Virus record (IMG/VR): IMGVR_UViG_3300035698_035310
Coordinates: 1-64,000 of that record
Source of the DNA: a virus
Length of the DNA: 64,000 nt
Direction: 5' to 3' (one strand)
Of this stretch, positions 1 to 9,240 are shown piece by piece. The notes beneath the pieces are model-generated. The model was not told where the DNA came from and made no database searches. It was given only the letters and a program-made list of their open reading frames with translations. Both the position numbers and the translations under genes were made by a program. Every line of letters starts with the position of its first letter. Within the stretch, counting starts at the first letter, position 1.

Positions 1-171
1 ATGGGAATTATGAAATACATTGTTAAAAAATTAAATGAGAAGAAATTTCGCGAAGAAATGGAACGATTTTATAGAAACGAATATGGTAGTGAATGGAACA
101 GATGCGAGAAAATGTATCCATTTAGAACAACAGAATTATTGGTTGATTCCTGCTTTGCAGGTAAAATCTAA
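1..171 (+). CDS. small hypothetical protein (start may lie upstream)
   Basis: A 56-residue frame is open from the first base and ends at TAA 169-171. It is rich in Lys, Arg, Glu and aromatic residues and has two Cys. I do not recognise a family. The window edge hides the upstream side, so the true start could be earlier. Confidence 0.5.
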   Translation: MGIMKYIVKKLNEKKFREEMERFYRNEYGSEWNRCEKMYPFRTTELLVDSCFAGKI

Positions 172-192
172 CACACAAAGGAGACTACGGTT

Positions 193-282
193 ATGACAAA
201 ATATATTAAATGGTGCATGCGTGCAATATGCGATTCGATTGTTAAAAATAACGTTAGATCATTGCCTAATAGCAGAGGATAA
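193..282 (+). CDS. tiny basic ORF, 29 aa
   Basis: An ATG follows a good ribosome binding site (AAAGGAGACTACGGTT). The product is 29 residues, basic, with two Cys. No family recognised. The ribosome binding site is the main support. Confidence 0.4.
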   Translation: MTKYIKWCMRAICDSIVKNNVRSLPNSRG

Positions 283-287
283 TAACG

Positions 288-344
288 AAAAAACCTCTTT
301 TTTTGGATAAATACATATACTAGTTATTCAAAAAAGAGGTTTTT
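288..344 (+). promoter_or_regulatory. long-stem hairpin covering the Shine-Dalgarno of the next gene
   Basis: A near-perfect inverted repeat (arms at 288-303 and 330-344, core ACCTCTTTT / AAAAGAGGT) ends four bases before the ATG at 348. The right arm contains AGAGG, the only plausible ribosome binding site. The run of T after the left arm also makes it terminator-like. It could end the upstream transcript and also gate translation of the membrane protein. Confidence 0.5.
306..313 (+). promoter_or_regulatory. T4-type late promoter box
   Basis: GATAAATA matches seven of eight bases of the T4 late -10 consensus TATAAATA. It lies inside the hairpin loop, so a transcript started here would lack the left arm and leave the ribosome binding site free. 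Confidence 0.4.
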
Positions 345-347
345 AAT

Positions 348-1532
348 ATGATACCTATGTGGATTTTCATGGGTTTGGGTGCTTTTTCATTAGCGGCGTG
401 TGCTGCTTTTTTTAGTATTACCGGACTTGCTTCATTATATGCCGCCGCGTTTATACCGGTTGTTATAATGGCGACAGTAGTAGAATACGGAAAAGTAACG
501 GCGACTTTTTGGTTACACCAAAATCATAAAAAAGCCCCAAAGATATGGTGTGTATTATTAACACTGGCAGTTTTGGGCGCAATGGCAGTGACAAGTGGTG
601 GTGTTTATGGATATTTGTCTAAAGGACATCTAGAACAAGAAACACCCATCGTTGATACCAATCTTCAGATAGAACGGATAGATGGCAAGGTAACGTCGCA
701 CAAAAATGCGATAAAACGCGCACAGCAACGAATAGATCAGTTGGATGGCGTTGTGGAAAAGTTGATAGAATATTCTAGAATACGTGGCGCAGATGGCGCA
801 ACGGCGACTCGTAAATCACAAACCGGCGAACGTGCAGAAATGCAAGAATCTATTAATATGGCATATGTTGAAATAGATACATTGATGGAAAAACGATTGC
901 CATTAAGGCGAAAAACCGCAGCAATAGAAGCAAAGCTTGGGCCGGTTAAGTATCTAGCAGAGTTATTTGGCGCGGATACAGATACATCGGTGCAATGGTT
1001 TACGTTATTGATTGTTTTATTGCTCGATCCATTTGCTATTGTTATGGTTATAGCAACTAGTATTAATTATAATGAATGGAAAGAAGAAAAGAATAAAGCA
1101 AAAGACAAAGATGAAAAAACTCAAGCAGCGATAGAAACTATCGAAAATATAGTCGAAGTCATAAAAGAAGTTGAAGTCATAAAAGAAGTTGAAGTCATAA
1201 AAGAAGTTGAAGTTATAAAAGAAATTGAAGTTATAAAAGAAGTTGAAGTTATAAAAGAAGTTGAAGTTATAAAAGAAATTGAAGTTATAAAAGAAGTTGA
1301 AGTTATAAAAGAAGTTGAACCATTAACGATGGACACAATGTCTGATTTTCTTAACGATAAACATGTTCAAGCCGAATTGGTTAAAAATCCAGAACTTATT
1401 GCTACGGTGGAAACAATTTTAGATGAAGCTAAAATCAAAGATGAAAAAACAACATCGGATGGATGGATTTCGCGTATTGGTGAAAATATTAATTTTACAG
1501 CTAATCCCACAAGCACTGACGATACGAAATAA
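348..1532 (+). CDS. phage membrane protein with coiled coil and VIKEVE repeats
   Basis: 394 residues. Two hydrophobic segments near residues 10-45 and one near 65-90 are followed by a charged, probably coiled-coil stretch (about 100-200), a fourth hydrophobic segment (about 215-240) and a Lys/Glu-rich tail. The tail carries nine tandem copies of a six-residue unit VIKE(V/I)E, followed by a more ordinary acidic C-terminus. The likely topology is inner membrane with a cytoplasmic rod. Function unknown; proteins of this plan occur in large phages. Confidence 0.75.
   Translation: MIPMWIFMGLGAFSLAACAAFFSITGLASLYAAAFIPVVIMATVVEYGKVTATFWLHQNHKKAPKIWCVLLTLAVLGAMAVTSGGVYGYLSKGHLEQETPIVDTNLQIERIDGKVTSHKNAIKRAQQRIDQLDGVVEKLIEYSRIRGADGATATRKSQTGERAEMQESINMAYVEIDTLMEKRLPLRRKTAAIEAKLGPVKYLAELFGADTDTSVQWFTLLIVLLLDPFAIVMVIATSINYNEWKEEKNKAKDKDEKTQAAIETIENIVEVIKEVEVIKEVEVIKEVEVIKEIEVIKEVEVIKEVEVIKEIEVIKEVEVIKEVEPLTMDTMSDFLNDKHVQAELVKNPELIATVETILDEAKIKDEKTTSDGWISRIGENINFTANPTSTDDTK
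1155..1316 (+). repeat. nine tandem 18-bp repeats inside a coding region
   Basis: The unit GAAGTCATAAAAGAAGTT is repeated nine times with only C/T and G/A third-position or Val/Ile changes. The first three copies use GTC and the later ones GTT, which suggests recent expansion by copying of neighbouring units. It stays in frame in the membrane protein. Confidence 0.9.
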
Positions 1533-1617
1533 TAAATAAAACGATTGACTTGGCGTTAATAACCTGTTATAACTCTATACAATCAAATGATAATAATTTT
1601 AAAGTTAGGAACCAATT

Positions 1618-3735
1618 ATGACTAGAATGACAGACCTAAATCGATATAGGAATATCGGCATCGTCGCACACGTCGATGCAGGAAAAACAACAACAACAGA
1701 ACGTATTCTATATTATACTGGTAAAAATCATAAAATAGGTGAGGTGCATGATGGCGAGTCTAAAATGGATCACATGCCGCAGGAATCTGAGCGCGGTATT
1801 ACCATCACTAGTGCTGCTACTACAGTGTTTTGGAATAATCATCGTATTAACATTATTGATACTCCAGGACATGTTGATTTTACTATTGAAGTCAATCGTA
1901 GTTTACGTGTTTTGGACGGTGCGGTGGTTGTATTTGATGCTGTTGCAGGCGTTGAACCTCAATCAGAAACAAATTGGAGATTAGCGGATCAATATAATGT
2001 CCCGCGTATGTGTTTTGTCAACAAAATGGATCGCGATGGTGCAAACTATATTCGTTGTATTACCATGATTAGAGAACGTCTTGGCGCTAAACCGCTTGTG
2101 ACGCAATTGCCTATTGGTTCTTATGAAAAATTTGCTGGCATCGTGAACCTAGTTAAAATGGAAGCATATATCTATAATTCCGAAGACTTGGGAACAGATT
2201 GGGAAACCTATGATGCTGGATCAGATGAATTTGCTGCGGTTGTAGCAAAAATGGACTTACTTCCAGAAGACCAAGTGTTGATGGATTCTATTGCTGATTA
2301 TCGTGAACAACTTCTTGAAGAAGCGGCTTCCGTTGATGAAAAAGCATTGGAAAAATATTTTGAAAATATGGACTTGGATCATGATACACTTATTGCATGT
2401 TTGCGTAAGGGCACGATTGATGGCGACTTTGTTCCTATCCTTTGTGGTTCCGCATTTAAGAACAAAGGTGTTCAGCCATTATTGGATGCAGTTATTGATT
2501 ATATGCCAGCCCCAACAGATGTTGAATCTATTAACACATTGGATGATGATGGTGAAATCAATGGTGATCGTAAATCACGCGATGATGAACCGTTTTCTGC
2601 ACTTGTGTTTAAGGTGGTTAATAATCAATATGGTGAACTTTCATATGCACGTGTATATTCTGGTTTTATTGCCAAGGGGACAAGTGTATTAAATTCAACT
2701 GTTGGAAAAACAGAACGAGTTGGTCGATTGGTTGAAATGCACGCTAATGACATGAATCCGTTGACGGAATGTTATGCTGGCGATATTATTGCTTTTGTTG
2801 GATTGAAAAATGCAACAACCGGTGATACGTTGTGTGCAGTTAATAAACCATGTACGCTAGAGCGTATGGTTTTCCCTGATCCTGTTATCGATATTGCGGT
2901 TGAACCAAAAACAAAAGCCGACCAAGAGAAATTGGGCGTAGCGCTTAGTAAAATGGTCAAAGAAGACCCGTCTTTGCATCTTAAAACAGATGAAGAAACC
3001 GGACAGGTTGTTCTTTCTGGTATGGGCGAATTGCATCTTGAAATCATCATTGACCGCATTCAGCGTGAATATGGCGTCGAAGCAAACATTGGTGCACCAC
3101 AAGTTGCTTACCGTGAGACTATCACTGATACTATCACGCACGTGCAGACACACAAAAAACAAACTGGTGGGTCTGGACAGTTTGCCGAGATCAAGGTAAT
3201 TCTTTCGCCACAAGAACAAGGCGAGGGATTCTTATTTGAAAACACGATTTCTGGTGGTAATGTTCCTAAAGAATATATACCATCAGTAGAACATGGTTTT
3301 AAAATGGCTGCTAATGGTGGTATTCGCGCAGGATATCCTTGTGTTGATTTCAAAGTTACGTTAACCGATGGTAAATATCACGACGTTGATTCTAGCACCA
3401 TGGCTTTCGAAACCTGTGCAGGAGCAGCGTTCCGTGAAGGTATGAAGAAAGCAGGACCGGTCATTCTAGAGCCTGTGATGAAAATCGAAGTTATCACACC
3501 AGATGAATATACTGGCGATGTTATTGGCGATTTGATGCGCAGACGTGGTATGGTTTCTGGACAAGAAATGAGAGCGAATGCAGTTGTTATTAATGCAAGT
3601 GCACCATTGTCAGAAATGTTTGGATACATGACTACATTGCGTTCTATGACTTCTGGACGTGGCACCTTCGCTATGGAACTTGAGAAATACGCAGAACTAC
3701 CAAAGAGTCTTGCTGAAGCAATGGAGATTGATTAA
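1618..3735 (+). CDS. fusA: elongation factor G
   Basis: 705 residues, full bacterial EF-G length. The GTPase domain shows the P-loop AHVDAGKTT (about residues 17-25), the switch II motif DTPGHVDF and the guanine-specificity motif NKMD. Domains II to V follow without a break, including the domain IV stretch near [10 protein letters not shown]. It would catalyse GTP-driven translocation on the ribosome. The start is the first ATG after AGGAACCAATT. The next gene begins three bases after the stop, so it heads a run of co-directed genes. A virus-encoded EF-G is rare. Confidence 0.95.
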   Translation: MTRMTDLNRYRNIGIVAHVDAGKTTTTERILYYTGKNHKIGEVHDGESKMDHMPQESERGITITSAATTVFWNNHRINIIDTPGHVDFTIEVNRSLRVLDGAVVVFDAVAGVEPQSETNWRLADQYNVPRMCFVNKMDRDGANYIRCITMIRERLGAKPLVTQLPIGSYEKFAGIVNLVKMEAYIYNSEDLGTDWETYDAGSDEFAAVVAKMDLLPEDQVLMDSIADYREQLLEEAASVDEKALEKYFENMDLDHDTLIACLRKGTIDGDFVPILCGSAFKNKGVQPLLDAVIDYMPAPTDVESINTLDDDGEINGDRKSRDDEPFSALVFKVVNNQYGELSYARVYSGFIAKGTSVLNSTVGKTERVGRLVEMHANDMNPLTECYAGDIIAFVGLKNATTGDTLCAVNKPCTLERMVFPDPVIDIAVEPKTKADQEKLGVALSKMVKEDPSLHLKTDEETGQVVLSGMGELHLEIIIDRIQREYGVEANIGAPQVAYRETITDTITHVQTHKKQTGGSGQFAEIKVILSPQEQGEGFLFENTISGGNVPKEYIPSVEHGFKMAANGGIRAGYPCVDFKVTLTDGKYHDVDSSTMAFETCAGAAFREGMKKAGPVILEPVMKIEVITPDEYTGDVIGDLMRRRGMVSGQEMRANAVVINASAPLSEMFGYMTTLRSMTSGRGTFAMELEKYAELPKSLAEAMEID

Positions 3736-3738
3736 CTT

Positions 3739-4248
3739 ATGGCAGATAAAGAGTATGATTATTCTAGCTCACAAATAAACATGAATGAAGAATGGACTTC
3801 TATTTTTCTTGATCGTGGGCGAGAATTAATATCAAAAAAAGATTTATCCGGTACGGGTTTAGAAACTAATCCACATGTAACTGTTTTATATGGGATTCAC
3901 GATCTAGACCCGTCCCCGAAAATCGTAGATATCATTGAAACTTATCCAAGGTTTAATATTACACTTGGTGCCGTTTCGTTATTTAAAGAGGATGCTTTTA
4001 ATGTAGTCAAAGTCGATGTTGAAAGTTCTGATTTATATTCATTGCGTGGCGCATTCATGAATAATTGTTATTTTACAGACAAACATCCTGAATATATTCC
4101 ACATATGACAGTGGGTTTCGTTAAACCAGAGTCGTGCAATCATTTAGATGGCAGTCTTGCATTTAAAGGTATGTCGTTTGTGGCAGAAGAAGTAGTTTAT
4201 AGTTGTAAAGATGGTGTCAAACGATTTTTAACATTGGGTTTGCGATAA
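3739..4248 (+). CDS. 2H phosphoesterase / 2'-5' RNA ligase-like protein
   Basis: 169 residues. Two motifs of the 2H superfamily are visible: PHVTVLYG (about residue 45) and PHMTVGFV (about 122), each supplying a catalytic His in an H-x-T-h motif. Members act on RNA 2'-3' cyclic phosphates or 2'-5' bonds (LigT/ThpR, phage T4-type and AKAP-like branches). It lies directly between EF-G and a nucleotide enzyme, and its stop TAA is directly followed by the ATG of the next gene. A role in RNA end processing is inference. Confidence 0.75.
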   Translation: MADKEYDYSSSQINMNEEWTSIFLDRGRELISKKDLSGTGLETNPHVTVLYGIHDLDPSPKIVDIIETYPRFNITLGAVSLFKEDAFNVVKVDVESSDLYSLRGAFMNNCYFTDKHPEYIPHMTVGFVKPESCNHLDGSLAFKGMSFVAEEVVYSCKDGVKRFLTLGLR

Positions 4249-4764
4249 ATGAATGAAGCGTGGAATAACGAAGTTAAAGTAAATTTTACAACAGTAACAG
4301 TCCCCATACTATACACGCCAAATAATGGTGTTAAAATATTTTTAGCAGGAAGTATTGATCCTGATAACGATAACCATTGGCGCAATTTAATCCAAAAATA
4401 TATTAAAGGTTATTGGTTTGATGCTGAAGATAATAACGACAGTATCACTATATATAGCCCACGAAGAGATGAAGATTGGTCTGATGACTTTGAGACAGAG
4501 CAGGCAACGTGGGATGTCGCCATGATGAAATCTGCGGATTATATAATAATGCATTTGACTGGAGAATCGGTTTCGCCGGTATCTTTATTAGAACTTGGAT
4601 TATTTTTATCAAATGATAAAATGTTTGTGACTATTGATGATGATTATGTAAGAAAACATATTGCAGATTTGCATGTTTCCTGTTATGGTTATAATACGAT
4701 ATCTAAATCATTGTATCATACGGTAGAACGTATTAAGAATAATTGGAATAACAGAACGAGGTAA
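4249..4764 (+). CDS. nucleoside 2-deoxyribosyltransferase-like protein
   Basis: 171 residues. The motif IFLAGSI near residue 28, the central block YSPRRDEDW, the acidic/tryptophan pattern EQATWDVAMMKSADYII and the block SPVSLLELGLF are typical of the Nuc_deoxyri_tr2 fold. The family cleaves or transfers 2-deoxyribosyl groups between bases. It has no gap to the 2H gene before it, so translation is probably coupled. Confidence 0.7.
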   Translation: MNEAWNNEVKVNFTTVTVPILYTPNNGVKIFLAGSIDPDNDNHWRNLIQKYIKGYWFDAEDNNDSITIYSPRRDEDWSDDFETEQATWDVAMMKSADYIIMHLTGESVSPVSLLELGLFLSNDKMFVTIDDDYVRKHIADLHVSCYGYNTISKSLYHTVERIKNNWNNRTR

Positions 4765-4767
4765 CTA

Positions 4768-5928
4768 ATGAGCAATAATGAAAATGACGAAATGAAAGAT
4801 TTTTTTGGTAAAGCCGGTACACAATCATCTGGTAGATCGCCATCACCGAAAGCACAAGGAAGTTCCGCCGAGACCGTAGAAGTAGCATCAGACGGCGATG
4901 TATCGATGACACATGGTGGCATTGTAACAGAAGATGCAGAACGCCGTTGGGCTGCTAACGATCAAAATTTTTGGGCATGTTCAGCAACGTATGATAATAT
5001 ACCCGCTGGATTGTATAAACCAAAGCATAGTAACAATATTGGTCACTATTTAGAAAAACAAATTGTAGATACTGACGAGTTGTTATATTTACCAGACACT
5101 GCAAGTGAATCAGTGATTGAAGAAATTGAAAAATTTTGGACTTTAAAAGATCAATTCAACGAGCGTGGATTTATTCACAAACGTGGCATATTGATGTGGG
5201 GCGACCCTGGTTCTGGAAAAACCGCAACCATTCAACTTATGATTAAAAGCATTATTGAATCTGGTGGCTTGGCTATCTTTGCACAGCATCCAGATATCAC
5301 AACTGCGTGTTTGCAAATGATTCGTCGCATCGAACCAGACCGCAAAATCATCGTAGTTTTAGAAGACTTTGAATCAATGGTTCGTGAATTCGGCGATTCT
5401 GAATTCCTTGCTATGTTGGACGGTGAAAGTCAAGTTGGCGACGTTGTATTTGTCGCAACTACCAATTATCCAGAAAAACTCGATAAGCGTTTCATTGACC
5501 GACCAAGTCGTTTTGATACAATTAAGAAAATTGGTATGCCGACTGCCGCTGCTAGAGAATTCTACCTATCACACAAAGAAAGCACTTTGGTTGGCGAAGA
5601 ATTGGCACATTGGGTTAAGAGTTCTAAGGGTATGAGTATTGCACACCTTAAAGAAATGATCATATCCAATAGATGTTATGGTATTCCTATCGAAAAAGTT
5701 ATCAAGCGTTTGGACTTCATGAAAAAGCGTGATATTTCTAGCGATGACGCTATAGATAAAAATGGTGATAAATTTGGTTTCGATAACGCATCAGCAAATG
5801 ATGACGATTCTGATTCTGGTGGTTCTGTTGGTTTTACACCACCTGCTACAAAACCTAAAAAAACACCAAAAATAGAAAAAAAGCCGAAAAAATCTAAAAC
5901 AACAAAGACGACGAAGAAAGCCGCTTAA
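4768..5928 (+). CDS. AAA+ ATPase with basic tail
   Basis: 386 residues. Walker A is GDPGSGKT (about 146-153), Walker B is IIVVLEDFE (about 193-201), sensor 1 is VATTNYPE and an arginine-rich stretch RFIDRPSRFD follows. This is a classic AAA module related to Bcs1/FtsH-type ATPases. The N-terminal 60 residues are low complexity and the last 40 are Lys/Thr/Pro-rich, probably disordered and nucleic-acid binding. Substrate unknown. It sits directly upstream of clpX. Confidence 0.85.
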   Translation: MSNNENDEMKDFFGKAGTQSSGRSPSPKAQGSSAETVEVASDGDVSMTHGGIVTEDAERRWAANDQNFWACSATYDNIPAGLYKPKHSNNIGHYLEKQIVDTDELLYLPDTASESVIEEIEKFWTLKDQFNERGFIHKRGILMWGDPGSGKTATIQLMIKSIIESGGLAIFAQHPDITTACLQMIRRIEPDRKIIVVLEDFESMVREFGDSEFLAMLDGESQVGDVVFVATTNYPEKLDKRFIDRPSRFDTIKKIGMPTAAAREFYLSHKESTLVGEELAHWVKSSKGMSIAHLKEMIISNRCYGIPIEKVIKRLDFMKKRDISSDDAIDKNGDKFGFDNASANDDDSDSGGSVGFTPPATKPKKTPKIEKKPKKSKTTKTTKKAA

Positions 5929-5981
5929 CCGGTTGAAATAATAAATAAAAATAGTATAATAACGTATAAAAAAGGTATTTC

Positions 5982-7241
5982 ATGACGGATAATGATGCGA
6001 ATGTTAAATGTTCTTTTTGTGAAAAAACAAAAGAAGACGTAAAAAAAATAATAGCAGGACACAGTGTTTATATATGCGATGAATGTGTAGACGTTTGTCA
6101 TCAGATAATATTAGAGGATGTCGTTCCTTCTGTTAAGTTGGACGGATCGGTTCCAAGCCCAAGACAAATTAAAGAGTTCTTGGATATGTACGTTATTGCG
6201 CAAGATTATGCTAAAACTGTATTAGCGGTGGCGGTACACAATCATTATAAGCGGCTAGAACATCCGGTTATTGATGATGTGGAAATCCAAAAAAGTAATG
6301 TTTTACTTATCGGACCAACTGGTTGTGGTAAAACATTACTGGCGCAAACTATATCACGCATGTTAGATGTACCATTTGCTATGGCGGATGCAACAAGTTT
6401 AACCGAGGCTGGATATGTTGGCGATGATGTAGAAAATATAATTGTGAAATTATATCAATCTGCTGATGGAGATATTGAGAAGACACAGCGTGGGATTGTA
6501 TATATCGATGAAATCGATAAACTTTCCCGACGCGGTGATTCAGCAAGCATTACACGCGATGTTGGCGGTGAAGGTGTCCAGCAAGCAATTCTTAAAGTTA
6601 TTGAAGGAACTGTTTGTAGAATTCCACCAGAAGGTGGAAGAAAGCACCCGAATCAAGAAATGGTAGAAATCGATACTACAAATATATTGTTTATTTTGGG
6701 TGGTGCATTTGTAGGATTGGATAAATTAATAGAAAGTCGTTCAAATGATGGAGTAAATATTGGCTTTGGTGCTGATGTTAAAGAAGTTCAAACAACTCAT
6801 AAAGATTTGAGCCATTTCTTAGAAGATATACAATCAACCGATTTACATAAGTTTGGCATGATACCGGAATTTGTTGGCAGAGCGCCAGTTCGTGCACCAT
6901 TGCGCGAATTGACTGAACCACAATTGGTATTAGTTCAACAAGAACCAAAAAATGCGATAACGCGCCAGTTTATAAAAATGTTTAGTTTAGAAAATATTGA
7001 ATTGGAATTCAGTGATGATGCATTGAAGTCTATTGCTAAAATGTGTATCGAAGATGGAACAGGTGCCCGTGGACTTAGAAGTATATATGAAAAACGATTA
7101 TTGCAAGTTCAATATGATCTACCAGAATTATCACAAAAAGGGTTAGAAAAAATAATTATCACCAATGAATTCATCAATGGTGATACTGATACCCCTATTA
7201 TGGTTTATGATACTAACACGCAGGATCAACCCGCCAATTAA
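5982..7241 (+). CDS. clpX: ATP-dependent Clp protease ATP-binding subunit ClpX
   Basis: 419 residues, full ClpX length. The N-terminal zinc-binding domain has the four cysteines CSFC...CDEC. Walker A is GPTGCGKT, the pore loop GYVG follows, Walker B is YIDEIDK, and the sequence GRKHPNQE matches the RKH loop region. The ClpP-docking IGF tripeptide is kept (VNIGFGAD, about residue 262), so the protein could dock onto host ClpP; no clpP is seen here. An upstream ATAAATA box lies at 5941-5947. Confidence 0.95.
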   Translation: MTDNDANVKCSFCEKTKEDVKKIIAGHSVYICDECVDVCHQIILEDVVPSVKLDGSVPSPRQIKEFLDMYVIAQDYAKTVLAVAVHNHYKRLEHPVIDDVEIQKSNVLLIGPTGCGKTLLAQTISRMLDVPFAMADATSLTEAGYVGDDVENIIVKLYQSADGDIEKTQRGIVYIDEIDKLSRRGDSASITRDVGGEGVQQAILKVIEGTVCRIPPEGGRKHPNQEMVEIDTTNILFILGGAFVGLDKLIESRSNDGVNIGFGADVKEVQTTHKDLSHFLEDIQSTDLHKFGMIPEFVGRAPVRAPLRELTEPQLVLVQQEPKNAITRQFIKMFSLENIELEFSDDALKSIAKMCIEDGTGARGLRSIYEKRLLQVQYDLPELSQKGLEKIIITNEFINGDTDTPIMVYDTNTQDQPAN

Positions 7242-7244
7242 TCC

Positions 7245-7272
7245 TTGACAATAAATTTTATATATGTATAAT
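7245..7272 (+). promoter_or_regulatory. sigma70-type promoter
   Basis: TTGACA, 16 bases, TATAAT, placed just after clpX. A strong ribosome binding site (GGAGACC) precedes the ATG at 7313. Confidence 0.7.
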
Positions 7273-7312
7273 GAAATGATTGTATAATATTAATTGATCG
7301 AGGAGACCTAAT

Positions 7313-7804
7313 ATGAAACGGATTTATATGTTTCCGCTTTTTGGCATCATTGCATTGTTTTTTGCTATTACGCCACAAAAAGTGCAAGTTACACAAACTG
7401 TTGACGCCGGAGTATCAATTTCGGTTGAAGACAATACAGCAGAGGCAGGCAAGCGTTCAAGTAAACGTTCGAAGCCAAGGCGTGCGACCAAAAAACGAAC
7501 TTCGCGACCCAAATCGCGACCCACCAAACGAAAGACAACTAAGAAAAAAAAGGGTTGTACTTCTAATTGCACCAAAGGTGGTAGTGCAGGCAAGTTGAAT
7601 ACCAAAAAACTTTTCAAAAAAGGTGATTCAAAAGGTAAAGCAACGGCTGCAAAAGAACGCAAAAAAGCACCAAAGGCAGTTAAGACGACTAAAGCGAAAT
7701 CCACTTCAAGACCAACGGCTAAGAAGTCAAAACCCGTTGCTAAGGTTGGTTCTAAATCACGTCCTGTGATGAAAAAGTCTAAAAAGAAAGCGGTTACAGC
7801 ATAA
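7313..7804 (+). CDS. basic secreted/membrane protein, first part (in-frame TAA at 7802)
   Basis: 163 residues. An N-terminal hydrophobic segment (about 5-20) looks like a signal peptide or anchor. The rest is extremely Lys/Arg/Ser/Thr-rich with one CTSNC pair. The frame stays open past the TAA at 7802-7804 with the same basic composition for about 40 codons and then joins the 7847 piece, so both pieces look like one interrupted gene. Confidence 0.7.
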   Translation: MKRIYMFPLFGIIALFFAITPQKVQVTQTVDAGVSISVEDNTAEAGKRSSKRSKPRRATKKRTSRPKSRPTKRKTTKKKKGCTSNCTKGGSAGKLNTKKLFKKGDSKGKATAAKERKKAPKAVKTTKAKSTSRPTAKKSKPVAKVGSKSRPVMKKSKKKAVTA

Positions 7805-7846
7805 CGTGCTAAATCAGTTTCAGCGCCACAGGCAAGAAAATCACGT

Positions 7847-8488
7847 ATGACTGCGAATAAGACTCGCGCAAGTAAGACGATGCGTTCACGAACACGTGCA
7901 CAAAGCCGAAATATGCGTTCTACGCGAGGTTATTACCCATCACGCTATCAATATAGCCGAAATCGACATTATGCCTCTTATGATAACTATGGTTGGGGTT
8001 ATGGATATATGCCAGGTAGAACTTATCACAGAGGTTGGGGCAATTATGGTTATGGTTATACGCGTGGCGGATTAGGCGTTGTTGACTATATGGTATTGTA
8101 TTCCATCTTTGGACACAGCAATACTTCAAGTGGTGATACGGTTGTTAACAACACATATGTTATCAACGGTGAAGAATCAGAAGTTACTGCGGTTCCAGAA
8201 GGTTCACATCTTGCCGGATTCGGTGATAAGAAAACATTGACTGTTCCTTCTGAGGATGGTGATGAAGTTATCGAAATCCCTGCTGGAAGCACGTATACAC
8301 AAACCGACAATGGTTTGCTGATTACTACACCAGACGGCGTTTCGGTGTTAGTGCCAAATGGCGATGATGCATATAAAGCGGAAGATGGATATGAAGTTCC
8401 AGAAGAAGCCGCTGAACCAATGGTATACGACGAACTTAAAGAAGCGAGTGCCGCAGAAGCGGATGAGCCTTGGTATAAGGTTTGGTAG
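7847..8488 (+). CDS. Tyr/Gly-rich protein, second part of the interrupted gene
   Basis: Same frame as 7313-7804. A basic start is followed by a Tyr/Arg/Gly-rich block (residues 25-75), a hydrophobic segment VVDYMVLYSIFG and an acidic C-terminal half of beta-like repeats (SEDGDEVIEIPAG, TTPDGVSVLVPNG). No good ribosome binding site precedes the first ATG, which supports read-through, decay or error rather than a separate gene. I do not recognise a family. Confidence 0.55.
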   Translation: MTANKTRASKTMRSRTRAQSRNMRSTRGYYPSRYQYSRNRHYASYDNYGWGYGYMPGRTYHRGWGNYGYGYTRGGLGVVDYMVLYSIFGHSNTSSGDTVVNNTYVINGEESEVTAVPEGSHLAGFGDKKTLTVPSEDGDEVIEIPAGSTYTQTDNGLLITTPDGVSVLVPNGDDAYKAEDGYEVPEEAAEPMVYDELKEASAAEADEPWYKVW

Positions 8489-8497
8489 AATAAAAAT

Positions 8498-8530
8498 GGG
8501 TGATCGCAATAAATGTGATCACCCACAATT
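8498..8530 (+). terminator. hairpin terminator
   Basis: GGGTGATC (8498-8505) pairs with GATCACCC (8517-8524), followed by ACAATTTTA. The T run is weak, so efficiency is uncertain. Confidence 0.55.
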
Positions 8531-8552
8531 TTAATAAAAAGGAGAATAGTTT

Positions 8553-9137
8553 ATGGAACCTGCATTTATAGTGTTTGGTGGTACGGTGTTTTATACAATA
8601 GTGGCAATTGTTTTTGTTGCATTGTTGGTGTTTATTGAATATGATATGGGTTGGGGTGCCTCGATAGTTACGCTAGCCGCAGTTTTGGCATTGACGTTCG
8701 GTGTAGAGATTAATATTTTTGTTTGGACATTGGCAAATCCATGGCTTGCGTTTAAATATTTGGTATATTATTTTGCCCTTGGAACTGGTTGGGCAATCGC
8801 TAAATGGTGCTTTTACTGTTTCAAATTGCGTCCGATTATTAAAGATGCAAAGATTAAATTTTTGAATACCCATAAGATAGCTGGTGATAAAATTCCTGTT
8901 GATAAAAAAGACGAATTTGCTAAAACAGTGACAGGCGATCCTTATTATACTGATAAAAATTATCCGCCACAATCAATGGAACATAAATCGGATTGGTTAA
9001 TGTGGGCAACTTGGTGGCCTACATCATTTTTCTGGACCATATTGAATCAACCGATTAAAAATGCATGGTTATTCATATATTCAAGAATTGCTGGAACAAT
9101 GCAACATATTGCAAATAAAATAACGTTGGTTGATTAA
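8553..9137 (+). CDS. multi-pass membrane protein
   Basis: 194 residues. Hydrophobic segments fall near residues 5-30, 38-65 and 70-90, followed by a hydrophilic Lys-rich part and a Trp-rich segment (about 150-175). The ribosome binding site AAAGGAGAATAG precedes the ATG. It shares its organisation with no named family I can recall. Confidence 0.7.
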   Translation: MEPAFIVFGGTVFYTIVAIVFVALLVFIEYDMGWGASIVTLAAVLALTFGVEINIFVWTLANPWLAFKYLVYYFALGTGWAIAKWCFYCFKLRPIIKDAKIKFLNTHKIAGDKIPVDKKDEFAKTVTGDPYYTDKNYPPQSMEHKSDWLMWATWWPTSFFWTILNQPIKNAWLFIYSRIAGTMQHIANKITLVD

Positions 9138-9149
9138 TATAACTGAATA

Positions 9150-9240
9150 TGAGTTAGGTAAGTCCTTGGGATCACGTGCCGAGAGTTATTAGCATAAGCA
9201 ACGTGTGTCGTTGCCGCCCCAAGGGACTGCCATGTTCTAT
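9150..9240 (+). ncRNA. compact structured RNA candidate
   Basis: AGTCCTTGGG (9161-9170) pairs with CCCAAGGGACT (9218-9228, one bulge). Nested inside is a perfect hairpin GCAACG/CGTTGC (9198-9214). The two stacked stems in a non-coding spot suggest a folded RNA or the 3' structure of the upstream message. Confidence 0.45.

Noticed and set aside
1155-1316. Repeats as a CRISPR array or iteron origin
   Set aside because: The copies are contiguous, without spacers, and keep the reading frame of the membrane protein.
1121-1336. Antisense ORF of Ser/Thr/Phe repeats
   Set aside because: It is the complement of the VIKEVE coding repeats on the other strand and has no ribosome binding site.
7802-7804. 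Global reassignment of TAA to an amino acid
   Set aside because: TAA ends fusA, clpX, tdk and many others just before the next gene's start, so it works as stop.
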